This document shows, piece by piece, positions 16,250 through 25,659 of a stretch of DNA of 60,851 bases. How positions within the stretch are numbered: the first letter of the stretch is position 1; each line of letters starts with the position of its first letter. Position numbers and translations under genes: made by a program. The notes under the pieces were generated by a model, which did not search any database, had not been told where the DNA came from, and worked only from the letters and a program-made list of their open reading frames with translations. The stretch comes from Ruminococcus sp. (GTDB lineage: Bacteria; Bacillota; Clostridia; Oscillospirales; Ruminococcaceae), in the NCBI GenBank assembly GCA_015066745.1, contig SVNW01000014.1, positions 1 through 60,851 of the forward strand. The letters run 5' to 3'.

Positions 16250-17614
16250 TTAGCTTTTGATGTAGAATATATATTTTTGATCATTTACAGAAATAGAACA
16301 GCCTGAATACAAAGCATATGTAACATTTACGGGTATATTTTCTGTTTCTAAAAAGAGTGAAGAACAGGAATTGTTTTTTAAACATATGTCTTTCTGAATC
16401 CTGATTATCGAAACTCCGTCAAGAGAAGGGTGTGAAAAAGGAAAATCTTTTATATATATTAAATTTCCGCTGGCTTCTTCACGCATATATGCAAGGTAAT
16501 CATTGCTGAGTTTCTGAGGTTTTACATAACAGGTCTGTGATACCTCAGCTCTTATTCCGGGTTTAACATCTGATTTGTGAAATGTGAGAGGAAAATCGTT
16601 TATAAAGAATGTTATACCGTCTGAAAGTACCTCGGATACAATTTCACGATTATCTATAAATGTTCCGTTTGCCGAATTTGTATCCTTTATATAGTAGTCA
16701 TCTCCTTTTGAGAAAATCTCAGCATGAAAACCTGATACATGAGGGTCGTTTATTACCAGGTTATTGGCCTCGTTTCTGCCGATTTTAAAAGGAAAACTGT
16801 CTATAATATGTTTCTGACCGTATTTGTCTGTTATGAAAAGTTCACCGACATTTCTCTGGATCTTTACGGTAGCAGAAGATATAGACTGATTTGTTGTCAC
16901 AGGAGTTATAGGTGTGGTTTTATTTATTTCGTCATTAAGATCAGCAGGCTGTAAAGGAGCAGTATTGTGTTTTTTATCAGTTTTTTTGTTGTTGTATCTG
17001 TTGTCGGGTGCAGTTTTTCTTATATCTTTTTCATGCAGAAAATTGTAGAGATCATTATATGAAAAACCTGAATTTTTATCTTTGCTTTTCTTTTGAATAA
17101 ATATATGCTTGTCTAAAAATTCGCCGTATTTATTAAGTGCATTTCCGTCTGATGTTACTATAGAACTGTTTTTATTAAGGTCATAGAGAAATTTTACTAT
17201 GTTTGATGAATAGTTTCCGTTTATTACAGGGGCGTATGCCATGTATATTTTTTCATATACCGGATCATAGAAAGTATATTTTAAAGAACATATTAAGTTA
17301 TTTACAGGCATCGTCGCTTTACAGCATTTTTCATAGATCTGCTGTATCTGCGATACAATATTAAAATATTTTTCCTGAGATACAGGAGTTTTTATATATT
17401 CTGAAAGACATACGAGATTGCTTATTTCGTATGTGAGTTTATTTATATTTCCTGATTTTGTCCATGTTACTCCGAGAAGTCCGTAGTTATTGTCTTTTTT
17501 TAAAATCTGAAGAAGACTTTCGTTTATCTGTTCTTTTTTCTTCATAGACAAAATTAAAAAAGTTTTTTCATTCTGATATACTGTCTTTAGTTTGAAAGTG
17601 TTATTTCCCAACAT
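16250..17614 (-). CDS. FHA-domain protein with N-terminal DUF6382-like region
   Basis: The protein has 454 residues. The N-terminal ~190 residues match the pattern of a domain often seen before FHA in Clostridia (DUF6382, from memory). After a polar linker, a clear FHA domain (about 258-345) shows FPFKIGRNEANNLVINDP, VSGFHAEI and DTNSANGTFID, including the Arg, Ser and His/Asn residues that bind phosphothreonine. The last ~100 residues are unrecognised. FHA proteins read out Ser/Thr kinase signals. It is the first gene of the minus-strand half of the T7SS island. Confidence 0.88.
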   Translation of the reverse strand: MLGNNTFKLKTVYQNEKTFLILSMKKKEQINESLLQILKKDNNYGLLGVTWTKSGNINKLTYEISNLVCLSEYIKTPVSQEKYFNIVSQIQQIYEKCCKATMPVNNLICSLKYTFYDPVYEKIYMAYAPVINGNYSSNIVKFLYDLNKNSSIVTSDGNALNKYGEFLDKHIFIQKKSKDKNSGFSYNDLYNFLHEKDIRKTAPDNRYNNKKTDKKHNTAPLQPADLNDEINKTTPITPVTTNQSISSATVKIQRNVGELFITDKYGQKHIIDSFPFKIGRNEANNLVINDPHVSGFHAEIFSKGDDYYIKDTNSANGTFIDNREIVSEVLSDGITFFINDFPLTFHKSDVKPGIRAEVSQTCYVKPQKLSNDYLAYMREEASGNLIYIKDFPFSHPSLDGVSIIRIQKDICLKNNSCSSLFLETENIPVNVTYALYSGCSISVNDQKYIFYIKS

Positions 17615-17660
17615 AATTCTGTACTGCCTTTTTAAAAAATAGTAATCTTTACATTATAAT

Positions 17661-17689
17661 ATTATATATGTTTTGTAATGTTTTTGCAA
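17661..17689 (-). promoter_or_regulatory. sigma-A promoter of the FHA/PP2C/kinase operon
   Basis: On the minus strand, TTGCAA (17684-17689), 17-bp spacer, TATAAT (17661-17666). It lies about 50 nt before the FHA gene start. Confidence 0.7.
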
Positions 17690-17809
17690 TACATTTTCAA
17701 AAAAATGGTCGATGAGTATATAAATTACGTGAAAATTAATAAAATATATATGTGTTTTTATTATATATTTTACCGTAAGTATAACAATTATAAGCAAACC
17801 TGTTTTGAG

Positions 17810-17838
17810 TTGACATTATTATAATTTTTCTGTACAAT
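17810..17838 (+). promoter_or_regulatory. sigma-A promoter of the T7SS plus-strand operon
   Basis: TTGACA (17810-17815), 17-bp spacer and TACAAT (17833-17838), 41 nt upstream of the first start codon. It fires away from the divergent FHA promoter ~120 bp to the left. Confidence 0.78.
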
Positions 17839-17879
17839 TATTTGAGATGGAAAAATATCTGATACAAAGGAGAGAGAAT

Positions 17880-18788
17880 ATGGAGATCATGAAAAAAGAT
17901 AGTATTTCCGGAGAAGAACTTGGAATGTATATAATTAAAAATGATATATACACTTATTCCGGTATAAAAGTTGATGATAACGAATATCCGATAAGTCAGG
18001 AAAATTTTAATATATTGCTTGAAAAAATAGATGATGTTGAAGATGCTGACATTCTTGAATGTTATGTTCAGTTACAGTCATTTGTACAGCGTTCTCAGGC
18101 TATGGCAAATGCATATAATCAGCAGGCTCAGAACGGTTGCTGTCGTATTCTTATGTATATGTCACAGGCAAGTCAGGTTGAGCATGCCAGAAAAATGATA
18201 GAATATCTGCCGATGATAATGACCGAATCGCAGTTCAGAAAGATGCGTAATCCCGGCAGAATTGCACGTATGAGAGGGGTAGCTGTTGTAGCTGAAAATT
18301 TTCCGTGCCGACCGGGGTGTCTTGACGTAAATGATGAATTTATACCGCCCGAAATAGACTGCTTTCAGGAGATGGCAAGTCTTGAGTATATAGAGAAAAT
18401 GAAGGACAGGATAGAATATTTCCGAAACGAACTTATGATACCGGGAGTCAGATATCATTTAGCTTATAATGTACTCTACAAGCTTATAGCCGAGCGTATA
18501 AATATAGATGAGTTTACTGTTTTTTGTGTTGATTCCGGTGAAATAATAGAACAGATAAATGAGATAAACACCCACAAAAAACGTTTTGCACAGGAAATAG
18601 CTGGTGAAGGTGAAGAATATGCAAACAAAGTACGTATTCTTAATGATGTATTCAGAGAAATCGATATAGATGCTTTATATCCGTCTGATAAAAATATATC
18701 AACAGTAAGAGAAATTCTTTCAGATATCAATGTATTCAGAACATCTATGGATCAACTTGTTGAGATACTTGCAGGTGCAGAGGGGTAA
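17880..18788 (+). CDS. unknown protein, first gene of the T7SS core operon
   Basis: This is a 302-residue soluble, helix-rich protein starting at the ATG at 17880, preceded by AAAGGAGAG; the frame is open 11 codons further up but has no site there. I recognise no domain. Visible features are a negatively charged N-terminal third (EELGMYIIKNDIYTYSGIKVDDNEYPI), a Gln/Ala-rich helix (QSFVQRSQAMANAYNQQAQNG) and two short cysteine-containing spots. There is no signal peptide or membrane helix. It lies two bases upstream of the replication-initiator-like gene and in line with essC, so a role in regulating or assembling the secretion system is possible but unproven. Confidence 0.75.
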   Translation: MEIMKKDSISGEELGMYIIKNDIYTYSGIKVDDNEYPISQENFNILLEKIDDVEDADILECYVQLQSFVQRSQAMANAYNQQAQNGCCRILMYMSQASQVEHARKMIEYLPMIMTESQFRKMRNPGRIARMRGVAVVAENFPCRPGCLDVNDEFIPPEIDCFQEMASLEYIEKMKDRIEYFRNELMIPGVRYHLAYNVLYKLIAERINIDEFTVFCVDSGEIIEQINEINTHKKRFAQEIAGEGEEYANKVRILNDVFREIDIDALYPSDKNISTVREILSDINVFRTSMDQLVEILAGAEG

Positions 18789-18790
18789 AA

Positions 18791-19768
18791 ATGACATCAG
18801 TAAAAAAGGGAATTGACGGAAAATCAAATGCTATAGGCGAAATTCTTACTACCGATCTGAAAATAAGTTCGGCTGTAAGAAACAAGTTCGGAATAATGAG
18901 ACAGTCATCTGCAACAAATAAACTTGCAATGATGAAAACAGCAGTTCATGCTCAGGCAGACAGTGAAGATATTCTTGAAGTCGAAAACGGAAATCTGAAA
19001 GTTACACTTGAAAACTTTTCTACACTCGGAAACGGTTTGAAGACAACGACACACCGACTGGTTGACGCAATAATGCTCAGAGCTACTGAGTCAGGATTGA
19101 AAGAACGTGTGGTTTATCTTTCTATCGAGGAATATATGAATATGTGCGGTCTTAAAAATCTCAGAGAAATGAGAAAGCAGGTAAACGCAGAACTGAGAAC
19201 TCTTGAAAATATGCATATAACATTTAATAAATCGTCAAATCGTGAACAAAGTTTTGACGATATAAAAATCTGCGAAAATACGGATATAAAAAATAATTAT
19301 ATAATATTTACATTCAGCAACGAATTTTTCAGGGTAATGAAGAGTATGCCCGTTATGCCTTATCCTATGAAACTTTTTAATATAAATAACAAACGTAATC
19401 CTAACAGTTATTACTTTTTGAAGAAGTTGGCAGAGCATAAAAAAATGAATTATTTCAAGAAAAATTCAGATACGATAAGCGTAAAAACACTTCTCGAATG
19501 TACTCCTGAACTTCCGACTTATGATGAAGTTATTTCCGGTGACAGAGCGATCGCACGAAGGATAATAGAACCTTTTGAGCGCGATCTGAACGAACTTGAA
19601 GATGTTCTGAAGTGGGAGTACTGTCATTCAAACGGAACTCCGCTTACAGATGATGAGATAGATAATTTTAATTATCATATATTTTATAATCTGATGCTCA
19701 GGATAAAATGGATCGATTATCCTGAACTACAGAAAAAAACAAAGAGCAAAAAGAAAGTAGGTGTCTGA
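18791..19768 (+). CDS. plasmid replication-initiator-like (RepA/Rep-type) protein in the T7SS operon
   Basis: The 325-residue protein resembles initiators found on Firmicutes plasmids and integrative elements. The clearest parts are the FSNEFFRVM...MPVMPYPMKLF segment, NPNSYYFLKKLAEHKKMNY, the SVKTLLECTPELPTYDEVI stretch, RRIIEPFERDLNELEDVLKWEYCHSNGTPLTDDEI and the final MLRIKWIDYPE. These form the paired winged-helix core in such proteins. I matched them from memory, so treat the family as probable. The gene is embedded between an unknown gene and essC, overlapping essC by 8 nt, so it is translationally coupled to a secretion ATPase rather than part of a visible plasmid origin. A repurposed DNA-binding regulator is one explanation. 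Confidence 0.6.
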   Translation: MTSVKKGIDGKSNAIGEILTTDLKISSAVRNKFGIMRQSSATNKLAMMKTAVHAQADSEDILEVENGNLKVTLENFSTLGNGLKTTTHRLVDAIMLRATESGLKERVVYLSIEEYMNMCGLKNLREMRKQVNAELRTLENMHITFNKSSNREQSFDDIKICENTDIKNNYIIFTFSNEFFRVMKSMPVMPYPMKLFNINNKRNPNSYYFLKKLAEHKKMNYFKKNSDTISVKTLLECTPELPTYDEVISGDRAIARRIIEPFERDLNELEDVLKWEYCHSNGTPLTDDEIDNFNYHIFYNLMLRIKWIDYPELQKKTKSKKKVGV

Positions 19769-22700
19769 AAAATTGAATCTGATCACGCTTATTCAGAACA
19801 GATCTGTAAGTATGATTACATTGCCTGACAAAAAAGAGGGATACTACAATATAGAGTATTTCAATAAGGACGGAGAAAAAGGTTCTATAAATATAGAAGG
19901 TTCATGTAATGAGTGGAGAATATATTCTACTGATAAATACAGACTTACAAGCGATAAAAAAAATAATGATGAAAAAGAGTCGCATACCATTTCCGAAAAT
20001 GATATTTTTGAAATATATGTCGAAGGTGAAGAATGTATAATTCTTTCAGAGCCGGTCGTAAGACAGCGATGCAAGTATAAAAAACTTTTTCTGAAAAACG
20101 AAAATGCTGTAATAACTATAGGACAGCGAAGTTCAAATGTCATATGTATAAATAATCCTTACGTATCGGGAGAACATGCAAAAATAACAAGAGAAAACGG
20201 ACGATGGTCTGTATCGGGCGGAAAAAGCAAAAACGGAACGTTTGTAAACAACAAACGTGTTGATGATGCAGAACTTGTTCCGGGTGATGTAGTGTTTATA
20301 CTTGGATATAAGTTTATAATAGGTTATGATTTTATAGCAGCAAATATTTATGATAAATCTGTAACATATGATTCGGCTGTTTTTCGTGAAAAATCCGACA
20401 TACCCGAAACCAGTATGATGCCGGCTGTCGCTTTTGAGAAAAGAGGCTGTTTCTATCGTACAATAGACCTGAAAAATGAAAAATTTACGCCTCAGGTTAT
20501 TGAACTTGAAATGCCGCCAACGCCTGACAGTAAAGAAAAGCAATCACTTCTTTTAAGGCTCGGTCCGTCTGTCACTATGTGTTCGGGTTCGGTACTGGTT
20601 GCAGGTTATTCTGTACTTGCGGCATATTATCGTGGAACAGGATTTTCATATGTTGTTCCTTCTATAATTATGGCAGGAACTATGATAAGTTCAGCTATTG
20701 TATGGCCTTTTATACTTTCTCATTTTGAAAATAAAGCTAAAAAGAAAAAAGAGAAAGAACGATATGAATTTTATACCGATTATATAAATACAATGCGTGG
20801 AGAGATAAAGCGTTTTATAAATGACGAGTCTGATATGACAAACGACATTTATTATCCGGCCGACCGTTGTGCAAGGCTTGCGATCGGAACTGACGGAAAA
20901 CCTGACAGATATCTCTGGAGCAAAAATATTTCAAATAATGATTTTCTTACTTTGTGTGCAGGAACAGGTGACAAAGAGCCTTTGCTTGAGCTGAAAGTTC
21001 CGCCAAAAAAACTTGCCACTAAAAGTGATCCTCTTTGTGACAATCTTTATCAGCTTGCAAGCGAAGAAAGAAAATTAAAAGATGTAAATATTACTTTTTC
21101 ATTAAAAGAAGGACGTATATGCGGTTTTACCGGAGAGCGTCACAATATGATATCGTTTGTGAGATCACTTATGGTTCAGCTTACATCGCTTTATAGTTAT
21201 GATGAACTGAAGATCATCGTTGTTTATAATGAGGAAGAAAAAGAACAGTGGGATTATGCACGCTGGTTTCCTCATGTGTGGAGCAATGATAATACTTTCA
21301 GATATATTGCTTCAAAAAATCAGGATCTCAAAGAACTTTCAGTACAGCTTGAAAAGGAAGTCACCGCCAGAACAGAAGGAGAAAAAACAGATATACCTCA
21401 TTTTCTTGTGGTGCTTGCTGATATGGAACTTGCTGAAAAGATAGAACCTTTGATAAATATAAGGAAAAAATACAAGGATATAAGATTCAGTATATTTACT
21501 TTATTCGGCATGAGAAATTATATAGATTCAGATATAATTTTTGATATAAAGTCAGATGAAAAATCGTGTATGTATATTCGTGAAGAAGAAGGATACAAAG
21601 AACAGATTTTTGAATATGACAGAATAGATGATGATGTTTTCAACGATTACATGATAAGCATATCAAATATTCATCTTGATTTATTTTCACAGCGTTACAA
21701 GCTTCCGCAGATGCTTACATTTCTTGAAATGTTTAAGGTTTCAAAAGTTGAACACCTCAACTGTCTTACAAGATGGGTCGAAAACGATCCGTCAAAATCC
21801 CTGCAGACACCTATAGGTGTAAACCAGTCAGGTGACAGCTTTTATATAGACCTTCACGAGAAATTTCACGGGCCTCATGGTCTTATTGCCGGAACAACAG
21901 GTTCAGGCAAGAGTGAAACAATAATTACATTTATCCTGTCACTTGCAGTAAACTATAGTCCTGAAGAAGTATCATTTCTTATTATAGACTACAAAGGCGG
22001 TGGTCTTGCCGATGCTTTTGAAAATATAGAAAGAATAGAAAGAGATGGCGTTATTGAAGAAAAAACCGTAAGACTTCCTCATTTGTGCGGAACTGTTACA
22101 AATCTTGACGGCGCTACTATAGAAAGATCAAGAATATCTATCGAAAGCGAACTTAAAAGAAGACAAAACCTTTTCAAGACAGCAAGAAAAATTTCAAATG
22201 AAGGTACAATGGATATATACAAATATCAGAAACTTCGCAGAGCAGGAGCTGATCTTGAAGTTTTACCGCATCTTTTTATCGTTTGTGATGAGTTTGCAGA
22301 GCTGAAAACACAGCAGCCTGAGTTTATGGATTCGCTTGTAAGTACAGCACGAATAGGACGTAGCCTTGGTGTTCATCTTATACTTGCCACACAGAAGCCT
22401 GACAGTGTTGTAAGCCCTCAGATCTGGAGTAACTCAAGGTTTAAAATATGTCTTAAAGTTCAGGATAAAGCAGACAGTGCGGCTGTTATCCACTGTCCTG
22501 ATGCTGCGGAAATTTCGACAACAGGTCGTTTTTATCTTCAGGTCGGATACAATGAATTATTCAGTCTCGGTCAGTCTGCGTGGTGCGGAGCTGACTATAT
22601 TCCAAAAGATTCATTTATCGATGAGTTATCAAAAAAAGCTGAACTTATAAATAATACCGGAACAGTAGTATGTGAGAGAAAAATAAAATCAGATTCTGTA

Positions 22701-24449
22701 AATCTCAATGAAAATGTTATTTCCGAACTTGTTGCCATACGTCAGTATCTCATATCGATCTCAGGAAATATTGCTATAAGACCGCTCTGGTTACAGCCTA
22801 TAGAAAGTAAGATATCTTTACATCGACTATACAGTGAATATAATGATGAAAATCTCGAATATGAACTTGAGCCGGTGATAGGAAAATGGGACGATCTTTA
22901 CGAAAGAAAACAGGAAATAATGACGGTACCTTTTTCAAAGAGCGGAAACCTTTGTGTATATGCTTCTTCGGGAAGTGGTATGGGTATGTTTTTTACATCA
23001 CTTGTTTATTCGCTTGTATGCAGTTATACAGCAGAGCAGGTAAATATTTATATACTTGATTTTGATTCAGGATTTTTAAAAGTTTATGAAGATGCACCTC
23101 AGGTAGGCGATATTGTTTTTTCTGACGAAAAAGAAAGTGTACTTCTTATACTTGAAAAACTCAGAGATGAAATAACTGCAAGAATCAAACTCTTTGCGCC
23201 ATACGGCGGTGAATACAGCGAATATTGCAGGCGTTCCGGAAAAACTGTTCCGAACATAGTACTGATCTTGAACAACTATGCAGCTTTTGCAGAAGAATAT
23301 GATTCTTATATTCCTGAACTCTCGTATATTTCAAGAGAAGGGCTTAAGCGAGGAATATATTTTGTTTTAGGTACAAATTCAGTAAATATAAATTCAAGAT
23401 TAAGACAAAACTTCAATCAGAATTTTATGCTTCGTATGAATGACAAAACGGATTATTCTATGGTTCTCGGAAGAACAGGCGGAATTATCCCGGCAGAATA
23501 TCAGGGAAGGGGTCTTGTCAGATACGGAAATAATGTTTATGAGTTCCAGACAGCTGAGATATATGAAGAAAATAGCGAAAATATAGATGATCCTGTTACA
23601 CTGATAAAGAAACAATGTGAAACTGCAAGAAAAAAATGCAGTAAAACATCAGTAAAATACATAAAAAAATTCACTTCCTGTTCATACAGTGATATAAAAG
23701 AAAAGGCAGGAAGCATTTCACAAGTACCTCTCGGTCAGTATTCTGACAGTGAAAGCATTTATACGGTTGATCTCAGAGATACATATATAACATTTGTGTC
23801 GTCTGATTCAAAAGATAAGCTATCAGCGTATGCAGGATATATAGCGGAAGTTATAGCAGCTGACAGTGATGTTGATGTCGTAGTGATAGATCCTCAGGGA
23901 AAAGTTTATGTTGAGGAAAAAGAAAATATAACTTATGTTTCTTCAAAAGAACAGCTTGAAAACTGGCAGGAATATTATCATAAACTCTATCTTGAAAGAG
24001 ATGTCGCACTGTATCAGGACAACTTGGGTGAATGGAAACTTCCTGATGGATATCGCAATCTGTATATAGTGATAAATAATTTTGAAAGTCTTTCAGATCA
24101 CAGCATGAATTGTGCTGTTCGTATAATAGAAGCTATGCTTGGCTGTGAAATTCACAATATACATTATATAGTTGCCGATACACCTGGTGATATGAAATCT
24201 CCAAGGGGTTGTTATGACAGAATAATAGTAAGAGGCAAAAATGATAAAGCATTATTCATTGAAAAAAATGCACATGATGATTGGTTTGACAGCCTTGGAA
24301 TATGGCTTGGAGAGGGATTCAGGAGTCAGGATCTTTTTGAAGTTGAAGACAGGAGAGATACAGAGTCAGACAATAAATATGCTTTTATAGTATCGCATAA
24401 AAAGCTAAAAGAAAAAATATATTTGCCGGAGGAACGATATGGAAAATAA
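19761..24449 (+). CDS. essC: EssC/YukB-like type VII secretion FtsK/SpoIIIE ATPase with N-terminal FHA
   Basis: The protein has 1562 residues. A divergent FHA-like region (1 to about 90) is followed by a clear FHA domain (about 110-190: VITIGQRSSNVICINNP, YVSGEHAKI, KSKNGTFVNNKR), then two membrane helices (about 265-315). The first FtsK domain (D1, about 700-940) is intact, with Walker A GTTGSGKSE, IIDYKGGG, and Walker B FIVCDEFAEL. D2 (about 1040-1240) has a P-loop-like ASSGSGMGMF lacking the catalytic Lys, and D3 (about 1310-1500) has no P-loop. It is the motor of T7SSb. It starts with GTG at 19761, overlapping the previous gene, with a weak ribosome site. Confidence 0.92.
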   Translation: MSEKLNLITLIQNRSVSMITLPDKKEGYYNIEYFNKDGEKGSINIEGSCNEWRIYSTDKYRLTSDKKNNDEKESHTISENDIFEIYVEGEECIILSEPVVRQRCKYKKLFLKNENAVITIGQRSSNVICINNPYVSGEHAKITRENGRWSVSGGKSKNGTFVNNKRVDDAELVPGDVVFILGYKFIIGYDFIAANIYDKSVTYDSAVFREKSDIPETSMMPAVAFEKRGCFYRTIDLKNEKFTPQVIELEMPPTPDSKEKQSLLLRLGPSVTMCSGSVLVAGYSVLAAYYRGTGFSYVVPSIIMAGTMISSAIVWPFILSHFENKAKKKKEKERYEFYTDYINTMRGEIKRFINDESDMTNDIYYPADRCARLAIGTDGKPDRYLWSKNISNNDFLTLCAGTGDKEPLLELKVPPKKLATKSDPLCDNLYQLASEERKLKDVNITFSLKEGRICGFTGERHNMISFVRSLMVQLTSLYSYDELKIIVVYNEEEKEQWDYARWFPHVWSNDNTFRYIASKNQDLKELSVQLEKEVTARTEGEKTDIPHFLVVLADMELAEKIEPLINIRKKYKDIRFSIFTLFGMRNYIDSDIIFDIKSDEKSCMYIREEEGYKEQIFEYDRIDDDVFNDYMISISNIHLDLFSQRYKLPQMLTFLEMFKVSKVEHLNCLTRWVENDPSKSLQTPIGVNQSGDSFYIDLHEKFHGPHGLIAGTTGSGKSETIITFILSLAVNYSPEEVSFLIIDYKGGGLADAFENIERIERDGVIEEKTVRLPHLCGTVTNLDGATIERSRISIESELKRRQNLFKTARKISNEGTMDIYKYQKLRRAGADLEVLPHLFIVCDEFAELKTQQPEFMDSLVSTARIGRSLGVHLILATQKPDSVVSPQIWSNSRFKICLKVQDKADSAAVIHCPDAAEISTTGRFYLQVGYNELFSLGQSAWCGADYIPKDSFIDELSKKAELINNTGTVVCERKIKSDSVNLNENVISELVAIRQYLISISGNIAIRPLWLQPIESKISLHRLYSEYNDENLEYELEPVIGKWDDLYERKQEIMTVPFSKSGNLCVYASSGSGMGMFFTSLVYSLVCSYTAEQVNIYILDFDSGFLKVYEDAPQVGDIVFSDEKESVLLILEKLRDEITARIKLFAPYGGEYSEYCRRSGKTVPNIVLILNNYAAFAEEYDSYIPELSYISREGLKRGIYFVLGTNSVNINSRLRQNFNQNFMLRMNDKTDYSMVLGRTGGIIPAEYQGRGLVRYGNNVYEFQTAEIYEENSENIDDPVTLIKKQCETARKKCSKTSVKYIKKFTSCSYSDIKEKAGSISQVPLGQYSDSESIYTVDLRDTYITFVSSDSKDKLSAYAGYIAEVIAADSDVDVVVIDPQGKVYVEEKENITYVSSKEQLENWQEYYHKLYLERDVALYQDNLGEWKLPDGYRNLYIVINNFESLSDHSMNCAVRIIEAMLGCEIHNIHYIVADTPGDMKSPRGCYDRIIVRGKNDKALFIEKNAHDDWFDSLGIWLGEGFRSQDLFEVEDRRDTESDNKYAFIVSHKKLKEKIYLPEERYGK

Positions 24450-24693
24450 GGTGCTTACAGAAATTTATCTTGCTGCCTCAGGTAAATCATATGATATATA
24501 TCTTTCAGAAGATATGTATGTTTACGAAGCAGTAAAACTTCTTTCGGAAATTTTTGATGAGATATCCGAGGGCTTTTTCAGTAGCGGAGATATAAATTTT
24601 TTGTGTGACAGACATACAGGAAAGATATATCCTTCTGACAAGACTTTAAGACAGCTTCAGATAAAAAACCACAGCAGTCTTATGTTTGTATAG
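24439..24693 (+). CDS. YukD/EsaB-like ubiquitin-fold protein
   Basis: This 84-residue protein starts MENKVLTEIYLAASGKSYDIYLSEDMYVYEAVKLLSEIF and ends in a beta-strand SSLMFV. The length, the beta-alpha-beta pattern and the position right after essC match the EsaB/YukD ubiquitin-like subunits of firmicute type VII systems, which regulate or support secretion. The start overlaps the essC stop by 11 nt, with a GGAGG site inside essC. Sequence similarity to YukD is weak by eye, so the call relies partly on context. Confidence 0.75.
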   Translation: MENKVLTEIYLAASGKSYDIYLSEDMYVYEAVKLLSEIFDEISEGFFSSGDINFLCDRHTGKIYPSDKTLRQLQIKNHSSLMFV

Positions 24694-24949
24694 ATATAAA
24701 AATAAAAAAATGAGGGTAATTTACAGCGTACAGTATGGCATACAACAGCCGGATGGTTGGTGAAAAACAGCTAAAAATTTTTCAAAACACTTGTTTTCGT
24801 GGTTTCATATGATATTTGTTTTTTAAAATAACTAAAATATTAAGAGATGCGTTTTTAAAAAAAGAAAAATAACCGATATGCTATAATATAATCACAGGTT
24901 AAACACTTGTAGAAAAAAATAAAAATAAAAGATATCGGAGGAAAAAAAC
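24694..24949. other. spacer between the essC-yukD operon and the WXG100 genes
   Basis: This 256-nt AT-rich spacer has small potential hairpins at about 24740-24765 and a 17-codon ORF starting at 24710 without a ribosome binding site. No convincing terminator is seen. The extended -10 promoter at its 3' end probably gives the WXG100 genes their own, stronger expression. Confidence 0.5.
24879..24887 (+). promoter_or_regulatory. extended -10 promoter of the WXG100 operon
   Basis: TGCTATAAT (TG-N-TATAAT) without a good -35 element, about 60 nt before the first WXG100 start, which has a GGAGG site. Confidence 0.6.
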
Positions 24950-25267
24950 ATGAAAGACAACAGCAGATCATTAGTACAGGGAATTGGCGCATTGAATACA
25001 GCGTCATCAAATATCAGGAATCAGTCCGAACATTTTCTTACAAAGTATACAGCGTTCTTCAAAGAGGTAGAAGGAAACCTTTCAACAAACTGGGTTGGCT
25101 CAGGTTCAAAAGAGTTTATAGAAAAGGTAAATGAGATGAGACCAAAGTATCAGGAAATGTACAATCTCATGAACACATACGCATTCTTCCTCAATCAGAC
25201 AGCAGACGCTTATGAAGAGCAGGCACAGGATATAGCAAACGAAGCAAAGAGTCTTGTATTTGAATAA
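24950..25267 (+). CDS. WXG100-family protein 1
   Basis: The 105-residue, all-helical protein has the central W-x-G turn in STNWVGSGSKEF, the hallmark of ESAT-6/EsxA-like substrates that are secreted as helical-hairpin dimers by T7SS. The C-terminal helix ends YEEQAQDIANEAKSLVFE, a tail shared with the third WXG100 protein here. GGAGG precedes the ATG. It is the first of three adjacent small genes after its own promoter. The family assignment is strong; whether it is an effector or a structural substrate is unknown. Confidence 0.92.
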   Translation: MKDNSRSLVQGIGALNTASSNIRNQSEHFLTKYTAFFKEVEGNLSTNWVGSGSKEFIEKVNEMRPKYQEMYNLMNTYAFFLNQTADAYEEQAQDIANEAKSLVFE

Positions 25268-25303
25268 ACACAAACAAAGAAAGGTAAATAAAAGGTGATA
25301 GAC

Positions 25304-25621
25304 ATGATGAAATCAACAGAAAGAATTTTTATAAATCCACAGGCAATAAGAAGCAGCTCAGCAGTTATGAAACTACATAACAGAGAGATGAGAGAAATAC
25401 TCAGTGATTTTTCAAAGGAAATCCAGAAGCTTGATCTTAACTGGGATGCACTTGGTGCAACAGAAATGGTAGAATCATTTGAAACACTCAAACCACAGTT
25501 TGAATCATTTGATAACTATGTTAAGAAGGTTACAAACTTCCTTGATCAGAATGTAGCTGAAAATGTTGAAACACTCGATATAGCGATCGAAGGAAATGCT
25601 TCACAGCTCAGAGCCAGATAA
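25304..25621 (+). CDS. WXG100-like protein 2 (variant motif)
   Basis: The 105-residue helical protein starts MMKSTERIFINPQAIRSSS. The ATG at 25304 is preceded by GGTGAT; an in-frame GTG at 25295 overlaps that site and is less likely. It has the size and hairpin layout of WXG100 proteins, but the turn reads LNWDALGATE (W-x3-G) instead of W-x-G. It lacks the YE-x-Q...LVFE tail of its neighbours. A likely interpretation is a heterodimer partner for protein 1 or 3, as in EsxA/EsxB pairs. Confidence 0.82.
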   Translation: MMKSTERIFINPQAIRSSSAVMKLHNREMREILSDFSKEIQKLDLNWDALGATEMVESFETLKPQFESFDNYVKKVTNFLDQNVAENVETLDIAIEGNASQLRAR

Positions 25622-25659
25622 TAATTAAAAATTAAAAGTATAGTGTGGTGATAAATGTT

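Noticed and set aside
24710..24763. Seventeen-codon ORF between the YukD-like and WXG100 genes
   Set aside because: It has no ribosome binding site and lies upstream of the promoter for the next genes; probably chance.
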